A DNA stretch of 64,000 nt from Enterococcus sp. 4G2_DIV0659 (GCF_002140715.2 NZ_NGLE02000001.1:1173001-1237000), one strand, 5' to 3'; shown: positions 29,063 through 39,210, counted from the stretch's first letter. The notes: generated from the sequence alone by a model not told the origin. A program made the numbers and translations.

Positions 29063-29449
29063 CTCACTCACTTCTTCATCAAAAAGCAACTTTGACTGTA
29101 GTAAATACTGTTCTTGATACTTTTGCGTCAGTTCTTTTAAAAAGGGCAATAGCTTATCCTGTTCTACCGAAAATGTTTCGAGTAATAACTGATATTTTTC
29201 CCGTTCTGCCTCTGTTGCTTTCTTTTTAAAATAGCCCCACACATGTTGATAGGCATTTCGTTGATTGCCTTTTTCGACTGGTTCAGCTAAGGCATGATTG
29301 ATATGAAAACGAAACGCTTCTTCTTTTTCTGGCGTCCATTGATTATCTGCAAATAATTTTCTAATCGCTCGATAGTCTTGTTGTGATTTTGATAAAATCA
29401 AATACTTTAATTCGGCCCATTCTTGTTGTCTTTGTACAATTACAGTCAA
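29051..29449 (-). CDS. YbgA-like DUF1722 protein
   Basis: 132 residues if started at TTG 29449, which follows GGGAGG by 6 nt; an ATG seven codons earlier overlaps that ribosome site. The DUF1722 core is clear (NAYQHVWGYFKKKA), with conserved Trp/His and a basic helix. In E. coli, YbgA is fused or linked to DUF523 proteins and sits near the photolyase gene phr; its function is not established, though a role in tRNA or thiol modification has been discussed for relatives. No such neighbours are present here. Confidence 0.82.
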   Translation of the reverse strand: MTVIVQRQQEWAELKYLILSKSQQDYRAIRKLFADNQWTPEKEEAFRFHINHALAEPVEKGNQRNAYQHVWGYFKKKATEAEREKYQLLLETFSVEQDKLLPFLKELTQKYQEQYLLQSKLLFDEEVSEKKG

Positions 29450-29664
29450 AATGATTCCTCCCTTTGTCACGTGTGACTAATCCTAAATGTCTCCTCGATT
29501 TATTAAAAAAAAATGAATATATCATACATTTTTCTTATGGTCTAATCATGAAAATTTATGATAATTAAAAGAGTAACAGTTTACAATAAACTATGTATAG
29601 TGTTTTTAAATGTTTGAGATTATATACATTATTTGAATAAAAAAAAGAATTGAGGTTATTTTTT

Positions 29665-31134
29665 ATGGACGATCAGCAGTTAGACAGATCATTTTTGGGG
29701 CAACCAAAAGGATTGTCTACACTCTTCTTTACTGAGATGTGGGAACGATTTAGTTATTATGGTATGCGTGCTATTTTACTCTACTATATTTATGATACAG
29801 TGGCAAATGGCGGATTAGGCTTACCAAAAGAAACAGCGCTAGCAATCATGTCGATTTATGGTTCACTGGTTTTTATGTCCAGCATTATCGGTGGTTGGAT
29901 TTCTGACCGCGTATTAGGCGCTAGAAAAACCGTTTTTTACGGTGGGTTATTCATCATGGTTGGTCATATTGTTTTAGCGACTCCCTTTGGGGTTGCGGCT
30001 TTATTTCTTTCTATTTTTCTGATTGTCATCGGAACTGGGATGCTCAAACCAAATGTGTCCGGCATGGTTGGACATCTTTATTCCAAAACAGATACAAGGC
30101 GTGATGCTGGTTTTTCTATTTTTTATATGGGTATCAATATTGGAGCATTATTAGCGCCATTTGTTGTTGGTACACTTGGTCAAACCTATAATTATCATGT
30201 GGGATTCTCTGTTGCTGCTTTTGGGATGTTTTTTGGCTTAATTCAGTATTACGTACAAGGAAAAAAATCCTTAGCAACAATCGGTCTTGCACCTACTAAT
30301 CCAATGGATACAAATGAACGTAGAAAATTCATGCGTTCGTTCTTAATTGCAGTGATTGGTGCTGTTATTTTGTTTGGTTCAGCTTTTGTTTTAGATCGTT
30401 TAACGATTGGCTTTTTTATCAATACGGTCAGCCTTTTAGGGATCTTATTGCCTGTCTATTATTTTATTAAAATGCTGACTTCTAAAAATGTGACCGATGA
30501 GGAAAAACCAAAAGTACTTGGCTATATTCCCTTATTCCTTGCAGGAATTGTTTTTTGGTCATTAGAAGAACAAGGTTCCTCTATTTTAGCACTATTTGCA
30601 AATGAACGAACAAATGATACCTTATTCGGCTTTTCAATTGCACCTAGCTGGTTTCAGTCACTCAATCCAATTTTTGTGGTTATGCTAACACCTATATTCG
30701 TTGCTTTATGGACACGTTTAGGTAAAAAACAACCCTCAACCGTTGTCAAATTCTCTTTAGGTTTAGTTTTTGCGGGCTCCTCTTTTATTCTTTTAATGCT
30801 GCCAGGATTATTACATGGTACAAGTGGACGGGTAAGTCCATTATGGTTATTCTTTAGTTTTTTCATTATGATTGTTGGGGAAATGTGTATTTCTCCAGTT
30901 GGATTATCGATCACAACAAAATTAGCGCCAAAAGCATTTGAATCCCAAACTGTTGCCATTTGGTTGTTAGCAGATGCCGCTTCACAAGCGATCAATGCCC
31001 AAATCGCACGTTTTTATACACCTCAAACAGAATCAGCCTATTTTGGAATCGTGGGTCTTGTTGCTGTACTTGCAGGGATTCTATTAATTCTTTGTAAAAA
31101 TCCTATAAAAAAATTGATGGGCTCTATTCACTAA
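29665..31134 (+). CDS. dtpT: POT-family di/tripeptide:proton symporter
   Basis: A 489-residue member of the proton-dependent oligopeptide transporter family with about 12-14 membrane helices. Signature elements are TEMWERFSYYGMRAILLYY (the ExxER proton-coupling motif) and FSIFYMGINIGALLAP. It imports di- and tripeptides with protons. The start is ATG 29665 (GAGG 9 nt upstream). A dyad AGTTTA-CAA-TAAACT lies at 29578-29592 in its upstream region and may be an operator or part of a weak promoter. Confidence 0.92.
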   Translation: MDDQQLDRSFLGQPKGLSTLFFTEMWERFSYYGMRAILLYYIYDTVANGGLGLPKETALAIMSIYGSLVFMSSIIGGWISDRVLGARKTVFYGGLFIMVGHIVLATPFGVAALFLSIFLIVIGTGMLKPNVSGMVGHLYSKTDTRRDAGFSIFYMGINIGALLAPFVVGTLGQTYNYHVGFSVAAFGMFFGLIQYYVQGKKSLATIGLAPTNPMDTNERRKFMRSFLIAVIGAVILFGSAFVLDRLTIGFFINTVSLLGILLPVYYFIKMLTSKNVTDEEKPKVLGYIPLFLAGIVFWSLEEQGSSILALFANERTNDTLFGFSIAPSWFQSLNPIFVVMLTPIFVALWTRLGKKQPSTVVKFSLGLVFAGSSFILLMLPGLLHGTSGRVSPLWLFFSFFIMIVGEMCISPVGLSITTKLAPKAFESQTVAIWLLADAASQAINAQIARFYTPQTESAYFGIVGLVAVLAGILLILCKNPIKKLMGSIH

Positions 31135-31210
31135 TTCTAGAGAAGTGAGTTTTACGCAGATCATTAACACGGTCAATTTATTCGTATCCCCTGCTCATTG
31201 ATTCTATTTA

Positions 31211-31258
31211 AGCGAGAGAAATGGCTCTAAAAAGGAGCATTGCTCTCGCTCTTTTTTT
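31211..31258 (+). terminator. terminator of dtpT
   Basis: Stem AGCGAGAG/CTCTCGCT with inner GCTC/GAGC arm and T7 tail. Confidence 0.85.
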
Positions 31259-31303
31259 ATTTCGGTTATTTGCCTTATCGGAATCTTGATTTTTCACTAG
31301 TTA

Positions 31304-31371
31304 TCAAAAAAAGTAGATGTTGTTGCAACAACCTATTGTAAAAAAACAATGGTTATCACAACAGCATCTAC
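31304..31371 (-). terminator. long terminator hairpin of the lipoprotein gene
   Basis: GTAGATG...CATCTAC outer arms with TGTTG/CAACA, AACC/GGTT and ATTGT/ACAAT inner arms form an almost continuous stem. The leftward transcript ends in T7, so it terminates the 31.4 kb lipoprotein gene. Confidence 0.8.
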
Positions 31372-31413
31372 AGTTTCCTGTACGTTTTGTTAATCCTATT
31401 ATTCGTCAGAAGT

Positions 31414-31683
31414 TTAGTTAATGGCTTCCATTTCAACTTCATCAAGATTGATTCCTTTTGGCAACGTTATTTCCGTTCCGTCATTAAAAGTTTTGATGGT
31501 CATTTCTTGCCCATCAATTACTTCCGTACGTTCACTAACAACATCGGCTTCTTTTTTATCGAACTTTTTCCCTTTAGTTGTTGACTTTTGCTCAGCCTCT
31601 TTTTCCTTATTTCCGCAAGCAGTTAATGGAACTGTAGCTATTAATACCAACAACGCTATTATCGTAATACTTCTTTTTTTCAT
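31414..31683 (-). CDS. small lipoprotein of the two-component/ABC cluster
   Basis: 89 residues. Signal peptide with lipobox PLTACG (Cys about residue 23), then a short charged region and a domain ending TFNDGTEITLPKGINLDEVEMEAIN. The family is not recognised. It has its own AGGAGG site and a promoter element (31715-31767) that closely matches the one before the MacA-like gene, so it is probably a member of the same regulon. A plausible role is an envelope sensor or accessory protein for the ABC module, by inference only. Confidence 0.75.
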   Translation of the reverse strand: MKKRSITIIALLVLIATVPLTACGNKEKEAEQKSTTKGKKFDKKEADVVSERTEVIDGQEMTIKTFNDGTEITLPKGINLDEVEMEAIN

Positions 31684-31714
31684 AATTGAACTCCTCCTAT
31701 TGTCTTAATACAGT

Positions 31715-31767
31715 AAGTTTAGCAAAGCTACGTAGATTCTATTTGTACGCAATGTGGATTTTTTCTG
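31715..31767 (-). promoter_or_regulatory. response-regulator-type promoter element, copy A
   Basis: 53 nt that align without gaps to 37031-37083 (40 of 53 identical by hand). The core, read leftward, is TACAAATAGAATC; half-sites spaced 11 bp resemble OmpR-type direct repeats. An extended -10-like TGCTAAACT lies downstream. Probable target of the neighbouring response regulator. Confidence 0.6.
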
Positions 31768-31769
31768 TA

Positions 31770-33145
31770 TTATTCAATAGTTTTAGCTGGAGGATCAATG
31801 TTTAAAACAAATTTCATGCCACTTTCATTTTCCATTGGTTCAAACGTAAACACCATATTATTCTTTAATAGCAATTTTGATACAATATACAATCCTAAGC
31901 CAGTTCCACCATCTTTTCTTGCTCTGGCGTAATCTGGTCTATAAAAAGGTAAGAATATTTTATCGATTTCTTCTTTTTCTAGCGGCGTACATTGATTTGT
32001 AATGATTAATCTTTTAGCCCTAAGCGTGATCTTTATTGTGCCTTGCTTTTTAGTGTAATTTAGCGCATTACTAAGTAAATTCATGAGCACTCTTTTTAGG
32101 TCTTCTCTATTGGTTTCGACAGCTACTTCTTCTAAATCGACTTCAAAATTTAATTCCTTTTGAACAGCCATCAATTCAAACAGTGTCATTGTTTCCTTTA
32201 TCAACTCTGTCAACGAAAACTGCTCTTTTGTCGCTTCAAATTTTTCGATGCTTTCTAATTTAGAGATAAACAAGACATCTTGTACCAATTGACTTTGTGA
32301 TTCTAATATTTCTTTACAAACTTTTAAATAGTAATCTCGGTCTTTAAAGCGCCCAACATTTAAAATCATGCCTTCAATAAGCCCCAACATAGCTGTAATT
32401 GGTGTTTTCAACTCATGGGAAGCAATTCGCATAAATTCTGATTTTGAATGTTCGACTGCATTGGTTTTCTCTAACTCTTTGTTGAGTGAATGAATATTGT
32501 CTAATAATGAAAGATACAGAAACTGAATATTATTTTCTAATTCACTTAACTCATCGGTTCCTTGAACGATATAATCAGTTGGCTCTTCAAGAATCACCAT
32601 ATTCTTGGTACGTTTGCTGATTCGCTCAATTCTTCTTGTCGCCCAATAAGAATATACATACGCACCAACGCCTCCAATCAAATAACTTATACATAAAATG
32701 AACGGATAAATTTTTATCAAGGTTCGCTTTAATTCTCTAACAGGTTCTAAGTACATGTTTACAACGAGTTTATAGTTATTTTTTTGGCATCAGTAATCGT
32801 TGTTTTATAAATATTAACAATAGCGTCTGCTATAACTGCTGTTTTACTTGTATTGTCTTCAATCGGTACCGAGGTATCTGGATAAACAATATTATCTTCC
32901 TTGTCAAACAAAGCCCAACTGGTTGTACTGCTTGTCATAGGTTCCAATTTGATTGTTTCTATAATTTTTTCAAGTGGTTGATTTTGTAGTCTAGCGATAA
33001 TTTCTTTTGCACCTTGTATGGCTTCATCCTGCTTATTTTTTTCATAAACAACGGGTAATAAAAAATACAGCAATGCAAAGCTACTCGTAATAACAATACT
33101 AATGACCGTTGAGGTAAATAAAAACGTCTTTGTTCTTGAGTTCAT
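31770..33145 (-). pseudogene. sensor histidine kinase, frameshifted
   Basis: Membrane kinase split by a one-base frameshift. The first part (33145 to 32759) has one membrane helix and an extracellular sensor region and stops after ITINSL. The second (from about 32783 in the -1 frame, ending 31770) continues as NNYKLVVNMYLEP, then a second membrane helix, HAMP-like linker, H-box ASHELKTPITAM, N-box NLLSNALNYT and G-box GGTGLGLYI. Adding one A to the A7 run near 32777-32783 restores a protein of about 459 residues. The kinase start overlaps the response-regulator stop by 4 nt. If the lesion is real, the part carrying the catalytic domains would lack its sensor and first helix. Confidence 0.85.
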
Positions 33146-33816
33146 TGCTTGTCCTCTAAGATATACCCAATTCCTTTAAGTGTTTCAATAGTCAAATCAG
33201 GTATTTTTTTTCTGATATTTTTCATGTGACTATCAATCACTCGATCATTAGCTGTAAATTCATAGCCCCAAATCGTTTCGATCAGCTGTTCTCGCGTCAC
33301 AACCGTCCCTCTTCTTTTTGCTAGCGTTTCAACAATACGATATTCTATTTTGGTTAAGGCCACTCGTTCTCCATCACAGTAAATCATAGCTGAGTCAAAA
33401 TTGATATGAATGTTCCCGTAATGAAGCTCTTGTTGTTCTTTCTTCTCATCTTTTTTAGCTCTTCTAAGTACAGCTTCTACTCGTTTAACCAAAATAGTTG
33501 GTGAAAAGGGTTTTATCACATAATCATCAATCTTTTGCTTAAAACTAATTAATTGTGTGTGTTCCTCATCAATTGCCGTTAACATAATAATTGGTATATC
33601 TGATGATTTTCGTATCTTTTCTAACAACTCTAAGCCACTGATTTTTGGTAACATAATATCCAAAAGAATCAAATCCAACTCTTCTGTTTGAACAAACTGC
33701 CAAGCTTCTTCACCATCTAAAGCAGAAAGAACCTCATAGCCTTTTTCTTCTAAAAAATCTGAAATAACTTGATTTGTCATCGTGTCATCTTCAACCACTA
33801 ATACTCTAACATTCAT
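33142..33816 (-). CDS. OmpR-family response regulator
   Basis: 224 residues. The receiver domain has the acidic pocket (VVEDD), phospho-acceptor Asp in LILLDIMLP, and the conserved Thr and Lys (MLTA, VIKPFSP). The C-terminal winged helix ends with the recognition part VIDSHMKNIRKKI. It is intact, unlike the adjacent kinase and permease. It lies between the ABC genes and the kinase gene, and its likely targets are the two matching promoter elements at 31.7 and 37.0 kb. Confidence 0.92.
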   Translation of the reverse strand: MNVRVLVVEDDTMTNQVISDFLEEKGYEVLSALDGEEAWQFVQTEELDLILLDIMLPKISGLELLEKIRKSSDIPIIMLTAIDEEHTQLISFKQKIDDYVIKPFSPTILVKRVEAVLRRAKKDEKKEQQELHYGNIHINFDSAMIYCDGERVALTKIEYRIVETLAKRRGTVVTREQLIETIWGYEFTANDRVIDSHMKNIRKKIPDLTIETLKGIGYILEDKQ

Positions 33817-33909
33817 TTAGCAGACCTCCTTTATACGGGTAAAAATACAGAGAAACTATAGTTGATCAGCTTGTTGCTAATCAGCTATAGTTCATTTTTT
33901 TACATTATA

Positions 33910-35135
33910 CTACTCATATCTAAGAGCTTCAATAGGATCTAGCTTAGACGCCTTAATAGCTGGCATTAGCCCAAATACAATACCAATGATTGAACAAAAT
34001 GCAAGACTTCCAACAATGGCTAATGGTGAAACCATATATGGATAATTCATTATTGATGTCACAGCTTTGCCTATCCCTATTCCTACAAAGATACCTAATA
34101 TTCCACCAAAAACTGTCAATGTAACTGATTCAACTAAAAACTGTTCTAAAATAACTTTTCTTCGCGCACCTAATGCTTTTTTCACACCAATTTCTCTGGT
34201 TCTTTCTGTTACTGAAACCAACATGATGTTCATCACACCAATTCCTCCGACTATTAAAGAGATGCTGGCAATTCCTGTTAGTAGTAAAAAGTTTGAACGA
34301 TTAAAATCTTCAATTTGTTTTTCGATATTGGCTGAATCTCTAATCCCAAATTCATAATCAGATTCTGGCATCAACGTATTTAAAACATCCGCTGTTTCTA
34401 ATCCTTTATTCTTTAATTGATCTGTTGTTTCAGTTTGAATGATTACCCTAGGCTCTGGATTTAGCTCATTTGTGATTTTATCCCATTGGCTAATCGGGAC
34501 AATCGCACTATTTCTTTCAAATCCAGGCATCTGCTCTTTATTATCTATGTCCTCATAGACACCCACAACTTGAAACGGGTAGCCATTAATTTCTACATAC
34601 TTACCAACACCGCTGCCTTCAGGAAAGTATGAATCATAAGCTTTTTTATTCATTATAATCGACTGTTGGCTTCCTGTATAGTCAAGATCTGTAAACAAGC
34701 GACCCTCAACGATTTTTTTTGTTTCCATTTCAAAATAGTTTTTCGTCGTCGCTAAGATTTCTGCACTTTCGCTTTTTTGCCCTTTATAAACTTTGGCATC
34801 TTTTTATATACTGGTGCAATATTTTTGATCCCAACTTGATTTTTCACATTATTTACTTGTTCTTGTGATAAGACAGGAATATAAGTCGGTTTTTTTTCTT
34901 TTGTATTTTCAGTAAATCCTGCACCACTAAATTGACTTTTTCTCCCATACTCTACTTCTATCGTGTTGTTGCTTCCACCAACAAATTGCTTTTTCATGTT
35001 TGCTGTGTTCCCTTCAATGATACTGAAAATAGCAATAACTGCGGCAATTCCGATGATTACGCCCAACATAGTTAAAATAGAGCGAAGTTTGTGTGACCAA
35101 ATGGATTGTAGGGATAGTATAATATTTTCAAGCAT
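33910..35135 (-). pseudogene. MacB-type ABC permease, frameshifted
   Basis: FtsX/MacB permease whose reading frame is broken. From ATG 35135 (GGAGG 9 nt upstream) the N-terminal helix and periplasmic start read normally to PVYKK, then run out of frame to a stop at 34752. In the -1 frame the sequence continues DAKVYKGQKSESAEILATTK and runs to 33910 with three C-terminal membrane helices (ERTREIGVKKALGAR loop). One additional A in the A5 run near 34802-34806 restores about 408 residues. The gene overlaps the ATPase gene by 8 nt. Confidence 0.85.
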
Positions 35136-35817
35136 AAACTTTTCCCTCCACCTCATCTTTCGTTATGTGACCATCTCTTAGAATAATTTTTCGTTTTGTA
35201 AAATCTGCGACTTCTTGTTCATGGGTAATAATAATAATTGTTTTTCCATCCATATTTAGCTCTGAAAATAATTCCATTATTTGCTCACTATTCTTTGTAT
35301 CCAATGCACCTGTCGGCTCATCAGCTAAAATAAAATTAGCATTTGTCACCAGCGCCCTGGCTACCGCTACTCTTTGCTTTTGTCCACCCGATAATTCAGA
35401 AGGTTTAAAAGACACTCTGTCTTCCAATCCAACTTTTTTCAACGCTTCCAGAGCACGAACACGACGATCCGCTCGATCTACCTTTGAATAAATAAGCGGT
35501 AATTCCACATTTTGCAAGGCAGTTAATTTAGGCATTAGATTGAAATTTTGAAAAACAAAACCAATTGTCTCGTTTCTCAAATCAGCAAGCTGGTAATCCT
35601 TCATGTCTCCAACATTTCTATCATTCAATCGATAAATTCCTTTTGATGGTTTGTCTAAACAGCCAATAATATTCATTAATGTAGATTTACCTGATCCTGA
35701 AGGTCCCATAATAGAAACATACTCTCCTTCTGAAACATTGAGGTTAATTCCTTTTAAAATTTCTACCTCTTCTGAACCTTGCCAATAAGATTTACGAATA
35801 TCACTTAGGTTGAGCAT
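35128..35817 (-). CDS. MacB/LolD-type ABC transporter ATPase
   Basis: 229 residues. Walker A GPSGSGKST, Q-loop FQNFNLMPKLTA, signature LSGGQKQRVAVARAL and Walker B ILADEPTGALD are complete. It drives a mechanotransmission-type exporter with the permease and adaptor of the same operon; such MacAB-like sets in Firmicutes export or give resistance to antimicrobial peptides. Start ATG 35817 has GGAGGT upstream and lies inside the 3' end of the adaptor gene (17-nt overlap). Confidence 0.92.
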   Translation of the reverse strand: MLNLSDIRKSYWQGSEEVEILKGINLNVSEGEYVSIMGPSGSGKSTLMNIIGCLDKPSKGIYRLNDRNVGDMKDYQLADLRNETIGFVFQNFNLMPKLTALQNVELPLIYSKVDRADRRVRALEALKKVGLEDRVSFKPSELSGGQKQRVAVARALVTNANFILADEPTGALDTKNSEQIMELFSELNMDGKTIIIITHEQEVADFTKRKIILRDGHITKDEVEGKVYA

Positions 35818-37000
35818 TGGCTTTGACCTCCATCCCTTCGGTTAAATTAGAGGTCGGATGTACAAGTGCATCTTCGTTTTTCAAACCAGATTTAATTTCT
35901 ACGGTAGCATTTTCTTGATTTTCCTCTCCAGTTTCCACCTTTGTCTTCACTAATTTGTTATTTACGGCTTTCCAAACGAACGTTCCTTTTTCTTCTTTCA
36001 TCAGATAACTTTTTGGTAAGTTAATTTTCCCTGGTTCTGGCTCTTTTGGCGCGGCTTTAATGTATACGTGTTTCCCAATAGATGGTGGCGTATCTGATTT
36101 ATCTACCAAAACTTTAAATGGATATTTTGACGTCGTTTGATCTTCTTCTTTCTGTTCATTCCCGTCATCTACAGTTAAGCTACCCATTTTTGTAATTTTA
36201 CCTGTCCAGATTAATTTGTTATCGTTTCGATCTATAATTTGTACTGGTTGATCTACCGTAAATTTGTCTTTGTTAAATTCATCGACTTTGCCTTCCACAT
36301 ATTGTATAGATGCATCAATTACTTCCATGAAAGGTACTTCACTTTTTTCAGCGGCTGGTTTATTCATTTGATCCTTATCAATTGATTTTATTACTCCATC
36401 AAATTGAGCAGTTACTGTGTTTTGTGATGCTTTTTGTTCTGCTTTATCGACTAATAACTGTGCTTTGTCTACTTCGATTTGGGCACTTGCAACTTCTGCT
36501 TCCGCATTGGATGCTTCCATATAGGCTGCATTAAGATCTGATTCTGACGTTTCATCCTTCTTCGCATCCGCTTTTTTCTTATTGTATTCTTTCCATTTTA
36601 AATCAGCTGCTTCTCTTTTTTGAGCTACAGCATTTGCTTGATTTGTTACAGTCAGTTGTGCTTCTTTTAACTCTGCATCATTCTCTACATTATAATAGGT
36701 AAATAGATTTTGGCCTTTCGTAACCGTATCTCCTTCACCTACATGAAGCTCTGTTACGATTCCTCTTGTAGCATCCAGAGTTATTTTACTCTTAGAATTT
36801 GGAATGATAGTACCTGCTAGCATCGCATCCGAACCCTTTAAAGAATTTTTCATTATGTTATTCACGGTTTCAGATACAACAGGTGCGGCTTCTGTTGCAT
36901 CTGTTTTGTTATCCCCTTTAGCTAACATAAAATATGCACTTCCTGCTATGATTACTAAAATAATTGCGGCTAATCCTATTTGTATTTTTTTATTTTTCAC
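35801..37000 (-). CDS. MacA-like periplasmic adaptor (HlyD family)
   Basis: 399 residues. One N-terminal membrane helix (about residues 7-26) anchors an extracellular adaptor. The lipoyl/barrel-sandwich halves are split by a long coiled coil (about residues 120-205, rich in Ala, Glu and Lys), and a beta-barrel domain follows with GKITKMGSLTV. It connects the MacB-type permease to its substrate or wall environment. First gene of the operon; GGAGG upstream of the ATG at 37000. The response-regulator-type promoter element lies 31-83 bp before it. Confidence 0.88.
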   Translation of the reverse strand: MKNKKIQIGLAAIILVIIAGSAYFMLAKGDNKTDATEAAPVVSETVNNIMKNSLKGSDAMLAGTIIPNSKSKITLDATRGIVTELHVGEGDTVTKGQNLFTYYNVENDAELKEAQLTVTNQANAVAQKREAADLKWKEYNKKKADAKKDETSESDLNAAYMEASNAEAEVASAQIEVDKAQLLVDKAEQKASQNTVTAQFDGVIKSIDKDQMNKPAAEKSEVPFMEVIDASIQYVEGKVDEFNKDKFTVDQPVQIIDRNDNKLIWTGKITKMGSLTVDDGNEQKEEDQTTSKYPFKVLVDKSDTPPSIGKHVYIKAAPKEPEPGKINLPKSYLMKEEKGTFVWKAVNNKLVKTKVETGEENQENATVEIKSGLKNEDALVHPTSNLTEGMEVKANAQPK

Positions 37001-37030
37001 GATTATTCCTCCTGCTTCATTTGATACTTC

Positions 37031-37083
37031 TAATTTATCAAAACCACATGGATTCTATTTGTATCTAATCTGTAGTTTTTCTG
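37031..37083 (-). promoter_or_regulatory. response-regulator-type promoter element, copy B
   Basis: Partner of the element at 31715-31767. Read leftward it has TACAGATTAGA then TACAAATAGAA, an 11-bp direct repeat, and a downstream TTGATAAATT as -10. A good -35 is absent, as expected for a promoter that needs an activator. Confidence 0.6.
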
Positions 37084-37127
37084 GATATTTGCTTATTAAT
37101 ATGTATTTACTCTTTTTATGGTAAAAA

Positions 37128-37300
37128 AAAGACTGGTTCATAACTCTACGAGTCATGTCCCAGTCACATGAAAACTAAATGAACAGTGGAAGTAAAAATA
37201 CTCTTTTTGAAAAACGTAGCTAGTTGAAAGTCAAACTACCACTACGCTCTTAGCATTTTCCACTATTAATTCTGTCATTTCTATTTTTACACATGTCCAT
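37128..37300. repeat. dispersed intergenic repeat, copy 2 (divergent)
   Basis: Has the GGTTCATAACTC...GAGTCATGTCCCAG dyad and a diverged ACTAAATGAACAGTGGAAG block, followed by an internal hairpin (GTAGCTAGTTGAAAG/CTTTCAACT-like region). Fills the gap between the ABC operon and the antiporter gene. Confidence 0.5.
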
Positions 37301-37309
37301 TTACTAATG

Positions 37310-38482
37310 CTACTTATCTTTTGAAAGCCCCAGTGATTGTTGCTTCACAATCGTTGCTTTTAGAAGTAATGGCGCAATAATCGTTGTCACAATAATGACC
37401 ATAATCACAGAAGAATAATATTCTTCTGTTAAAAATTTTGAGGCTAATCCGACCTGAGCAATAATCAAGGCCATTTCCCCTCTAGACACCATACCTGAAC
37501 CAATAATCCATGTAGATATTCCTTTGAAGCCAGTGACTCTAGCCCCAATAGCACCACCGACTAATTTTGAAAGCACCGCAACTAATGAGAGGACTAAAAT
37601 AAACACAATATGATTTGACATACCTGAAAAAGTCATATTTAATCCAATTGAAACAAAAAACATCGGAATAAATACCGCATAACCAATTGTCTCTAGTTTT
37701 TCATCTACTCGTTTACGGTATTTAGTTTGAGCAATCGCTACACCAGCAAAAAAGGCACCGATAATCGCTCCCATATCCAATAATTCAGCAAAGTAAGCAA
37801 ATCCTAGACAAATGACTAAAGAAAATGCAGAAACTGCTTCAACAGCAATCAACTTCTCACTTAGATTAAGCACCCAAGGTACCAGCCATTTACTTGCTGC
37901 AAAAATCACCACAAAGAAGAAGGCTTTCAACAACAGAACTTCCCACATCGGTAATCCTTCCCCTGGCGTTGATCGGTTCATTAAACTCAACATAACGCCT
38001 AATATTAAAACAACTACGATGTCATCTACTACAGCAGCACCAAGAATTGTCGCTCCTTCTTCAGTATCTATTTTTTTCAAATCTTTCAATACTTGAACAG
38101 AGATACTGACAGAAGTTGCACTAAACAGAACTCCTAAAAAAATCGAATTTTGAACGGAAAATTGGAACAATTCCCCTACACCAAATCCCATTGCAGCTGG
38201 AAACAAAATACCTAGTAAAGCAACTGCCAAAGCTGGGCGCCAATACTTTTTCAATAGCTCTAAATCACTTTCTAATCCTGCAATAAACATTAAAATAATG
38301 ACACCAATTTCTGAAAAATAATGCATAAATTCATCAGGTTTGACCCATCCTAGTAATGCTGGACCTATTAAAATACCAACTAATAATTCCCCAATTACAG
38401 AAGGAATACCAACTCGATTACAGAAATGTCCTGCAAGCTTCGTAAATAATAATACAATGCATAATGTTAATAAAAACCCCAT
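37310..38482 (-). CDS. NapA-like cation:proton antiporter (CPA2)
   Basis: 390 residues, about 11-13 membrane helices, of the monovalent cation:proton antiporter-2 family. The acidic pair in the ion-binding helix is visible (GAAVVDDIVVVL), together with the glycine-rich first helix (GVPSVIGELLVGILIGPALLGW). E. hirae NapA is the closest named relative I recall, so Na+/Li+ extrusion in exchange for protons is likely. No RCK/TrkA-N regulatory domain is attached. Start ATG 38482 has GGGAGA upstream. Confidence 0.87.
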   Translation of the reverse strand: MGFLLTLCIVLLFTKLAGHFCNRVGIPSVIGELLVGILIGPALLGWVKPDEFMHYFSEIGVIILMFIAGLESDLELLKKYWRPALAVALLGILFPAAMGFGVGELFQFSVQNSIFLGVLFSATSVSISVQVLKDLKKIDTEEGATILGAAVVDDIVVVLILGVMLSLMNRSTPGEGLPMWEVLLLKAFFFVVIFAASKWLVPWVLNLSEKLIAVEAVSAFSLVICLGFAYFAELLDMGAIIGAFFAGVAIAQTKYRKRVDEKLETIGYAVFIPMFFVSIGLNMTFSGMSNHIVFILVLSLVAVLSKLVGGAIGARVTGFKGISTWIIGSGMVSRGEMALIIAQVGLASKFLTEEYYSSVIMVIIVTTIIAPLLLKATIVKQQSLGLSKDK

Positions 38483-38646
38483 TTATCTCTCCCTTTCTTA
38501 TAAATAAGCTAATAAATCAATTGTACCATGTCTGTTACTTTGACTCCTTCTTCAACGATCCTTGACACTGAACATACACGTCAAAATCTAGACAAAAAAA
38601 CTGACAGATACACTTTACCATTCTGCCAGCTTTTTGAATCGTTCTC

Positions 38647-39210
38647 TTATTTTGAGGCACGTTTTAAATATGTGCCTTCTTGTGTATTGATCTCTAATAG
38701 TTCATCTGCTTCAATAAAATCAGGAACATTGACTACTAGACCTGTCTCCATAACAGCTGGTTTACCTGAGCCTGAAACAGTCGCACCTTTGATTGATGGT
38801 TGTGTTTCTTTTACTTTTAAGATAACTGTTGTTGGCAACGTTACACCGATTACTTCTGATCCGTAAAATTGGATTTTTACTTCCATATTTTCTAAAAGAT
38901 ATTTTAATTCATCTTCAATGACAGAAGTTGGAATTTCATATTGTTCATATGTTTCCAAATCCATAAAGTTTGCTGTATCATCTTGGCTATATAAATATTG
39001 AACTGGTTTACTTTCGATAAATGCTTTTTTCACTTTATCATCTGGACGCATCGTTGTATCTGTTGTCGCACCAGTACGAACGTCTTTCAATTTCATACGC
39101 ATAACGGTATTTCCTTTACCAGGTTTATGATGGCTTGCTTCCATGACACGAATTAACTTGCCGTCTTGTTCAAAAGTCATACCTGCTTTAAGATCACTTA
39201 CTGCTATCAT
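38647..39210 (-). CDS. efp: translation elongation factor P
   Basis: 187 residues with the three EF-P beta-barrel domains. Domain I carries the lysine that is modified in other bacteria, in [10 protein letters not shown] (about residue 32). EF-P relieves ribosome stalling at polyproline stretches. The two Pro-rich surface proteins in this window show the kind of sequence it helps translate. Start ATG 39210 has AGGAGA upstream. Monocistronic; an overlapping rightward frame at 38528-38866 is only its antisense shadow. Confidence 0.95.
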   Translation of the reverse strand: MIAVSDLKAGMTFEQDGKLIRVMEASHHKPGKGNTVMRMKLKDVRTGATTDTTMRPDDKVKKAFIESKPVQYLYSQDDTANFMDLETYEQYEIPTSVIEDELKYLLENMEVKIQFYGSEVIGVTLPTTVILKVKETQPSIKGATVSGSGKPAVMETGLVVNVPDFIEADELLEINTQEGTYLKRASK

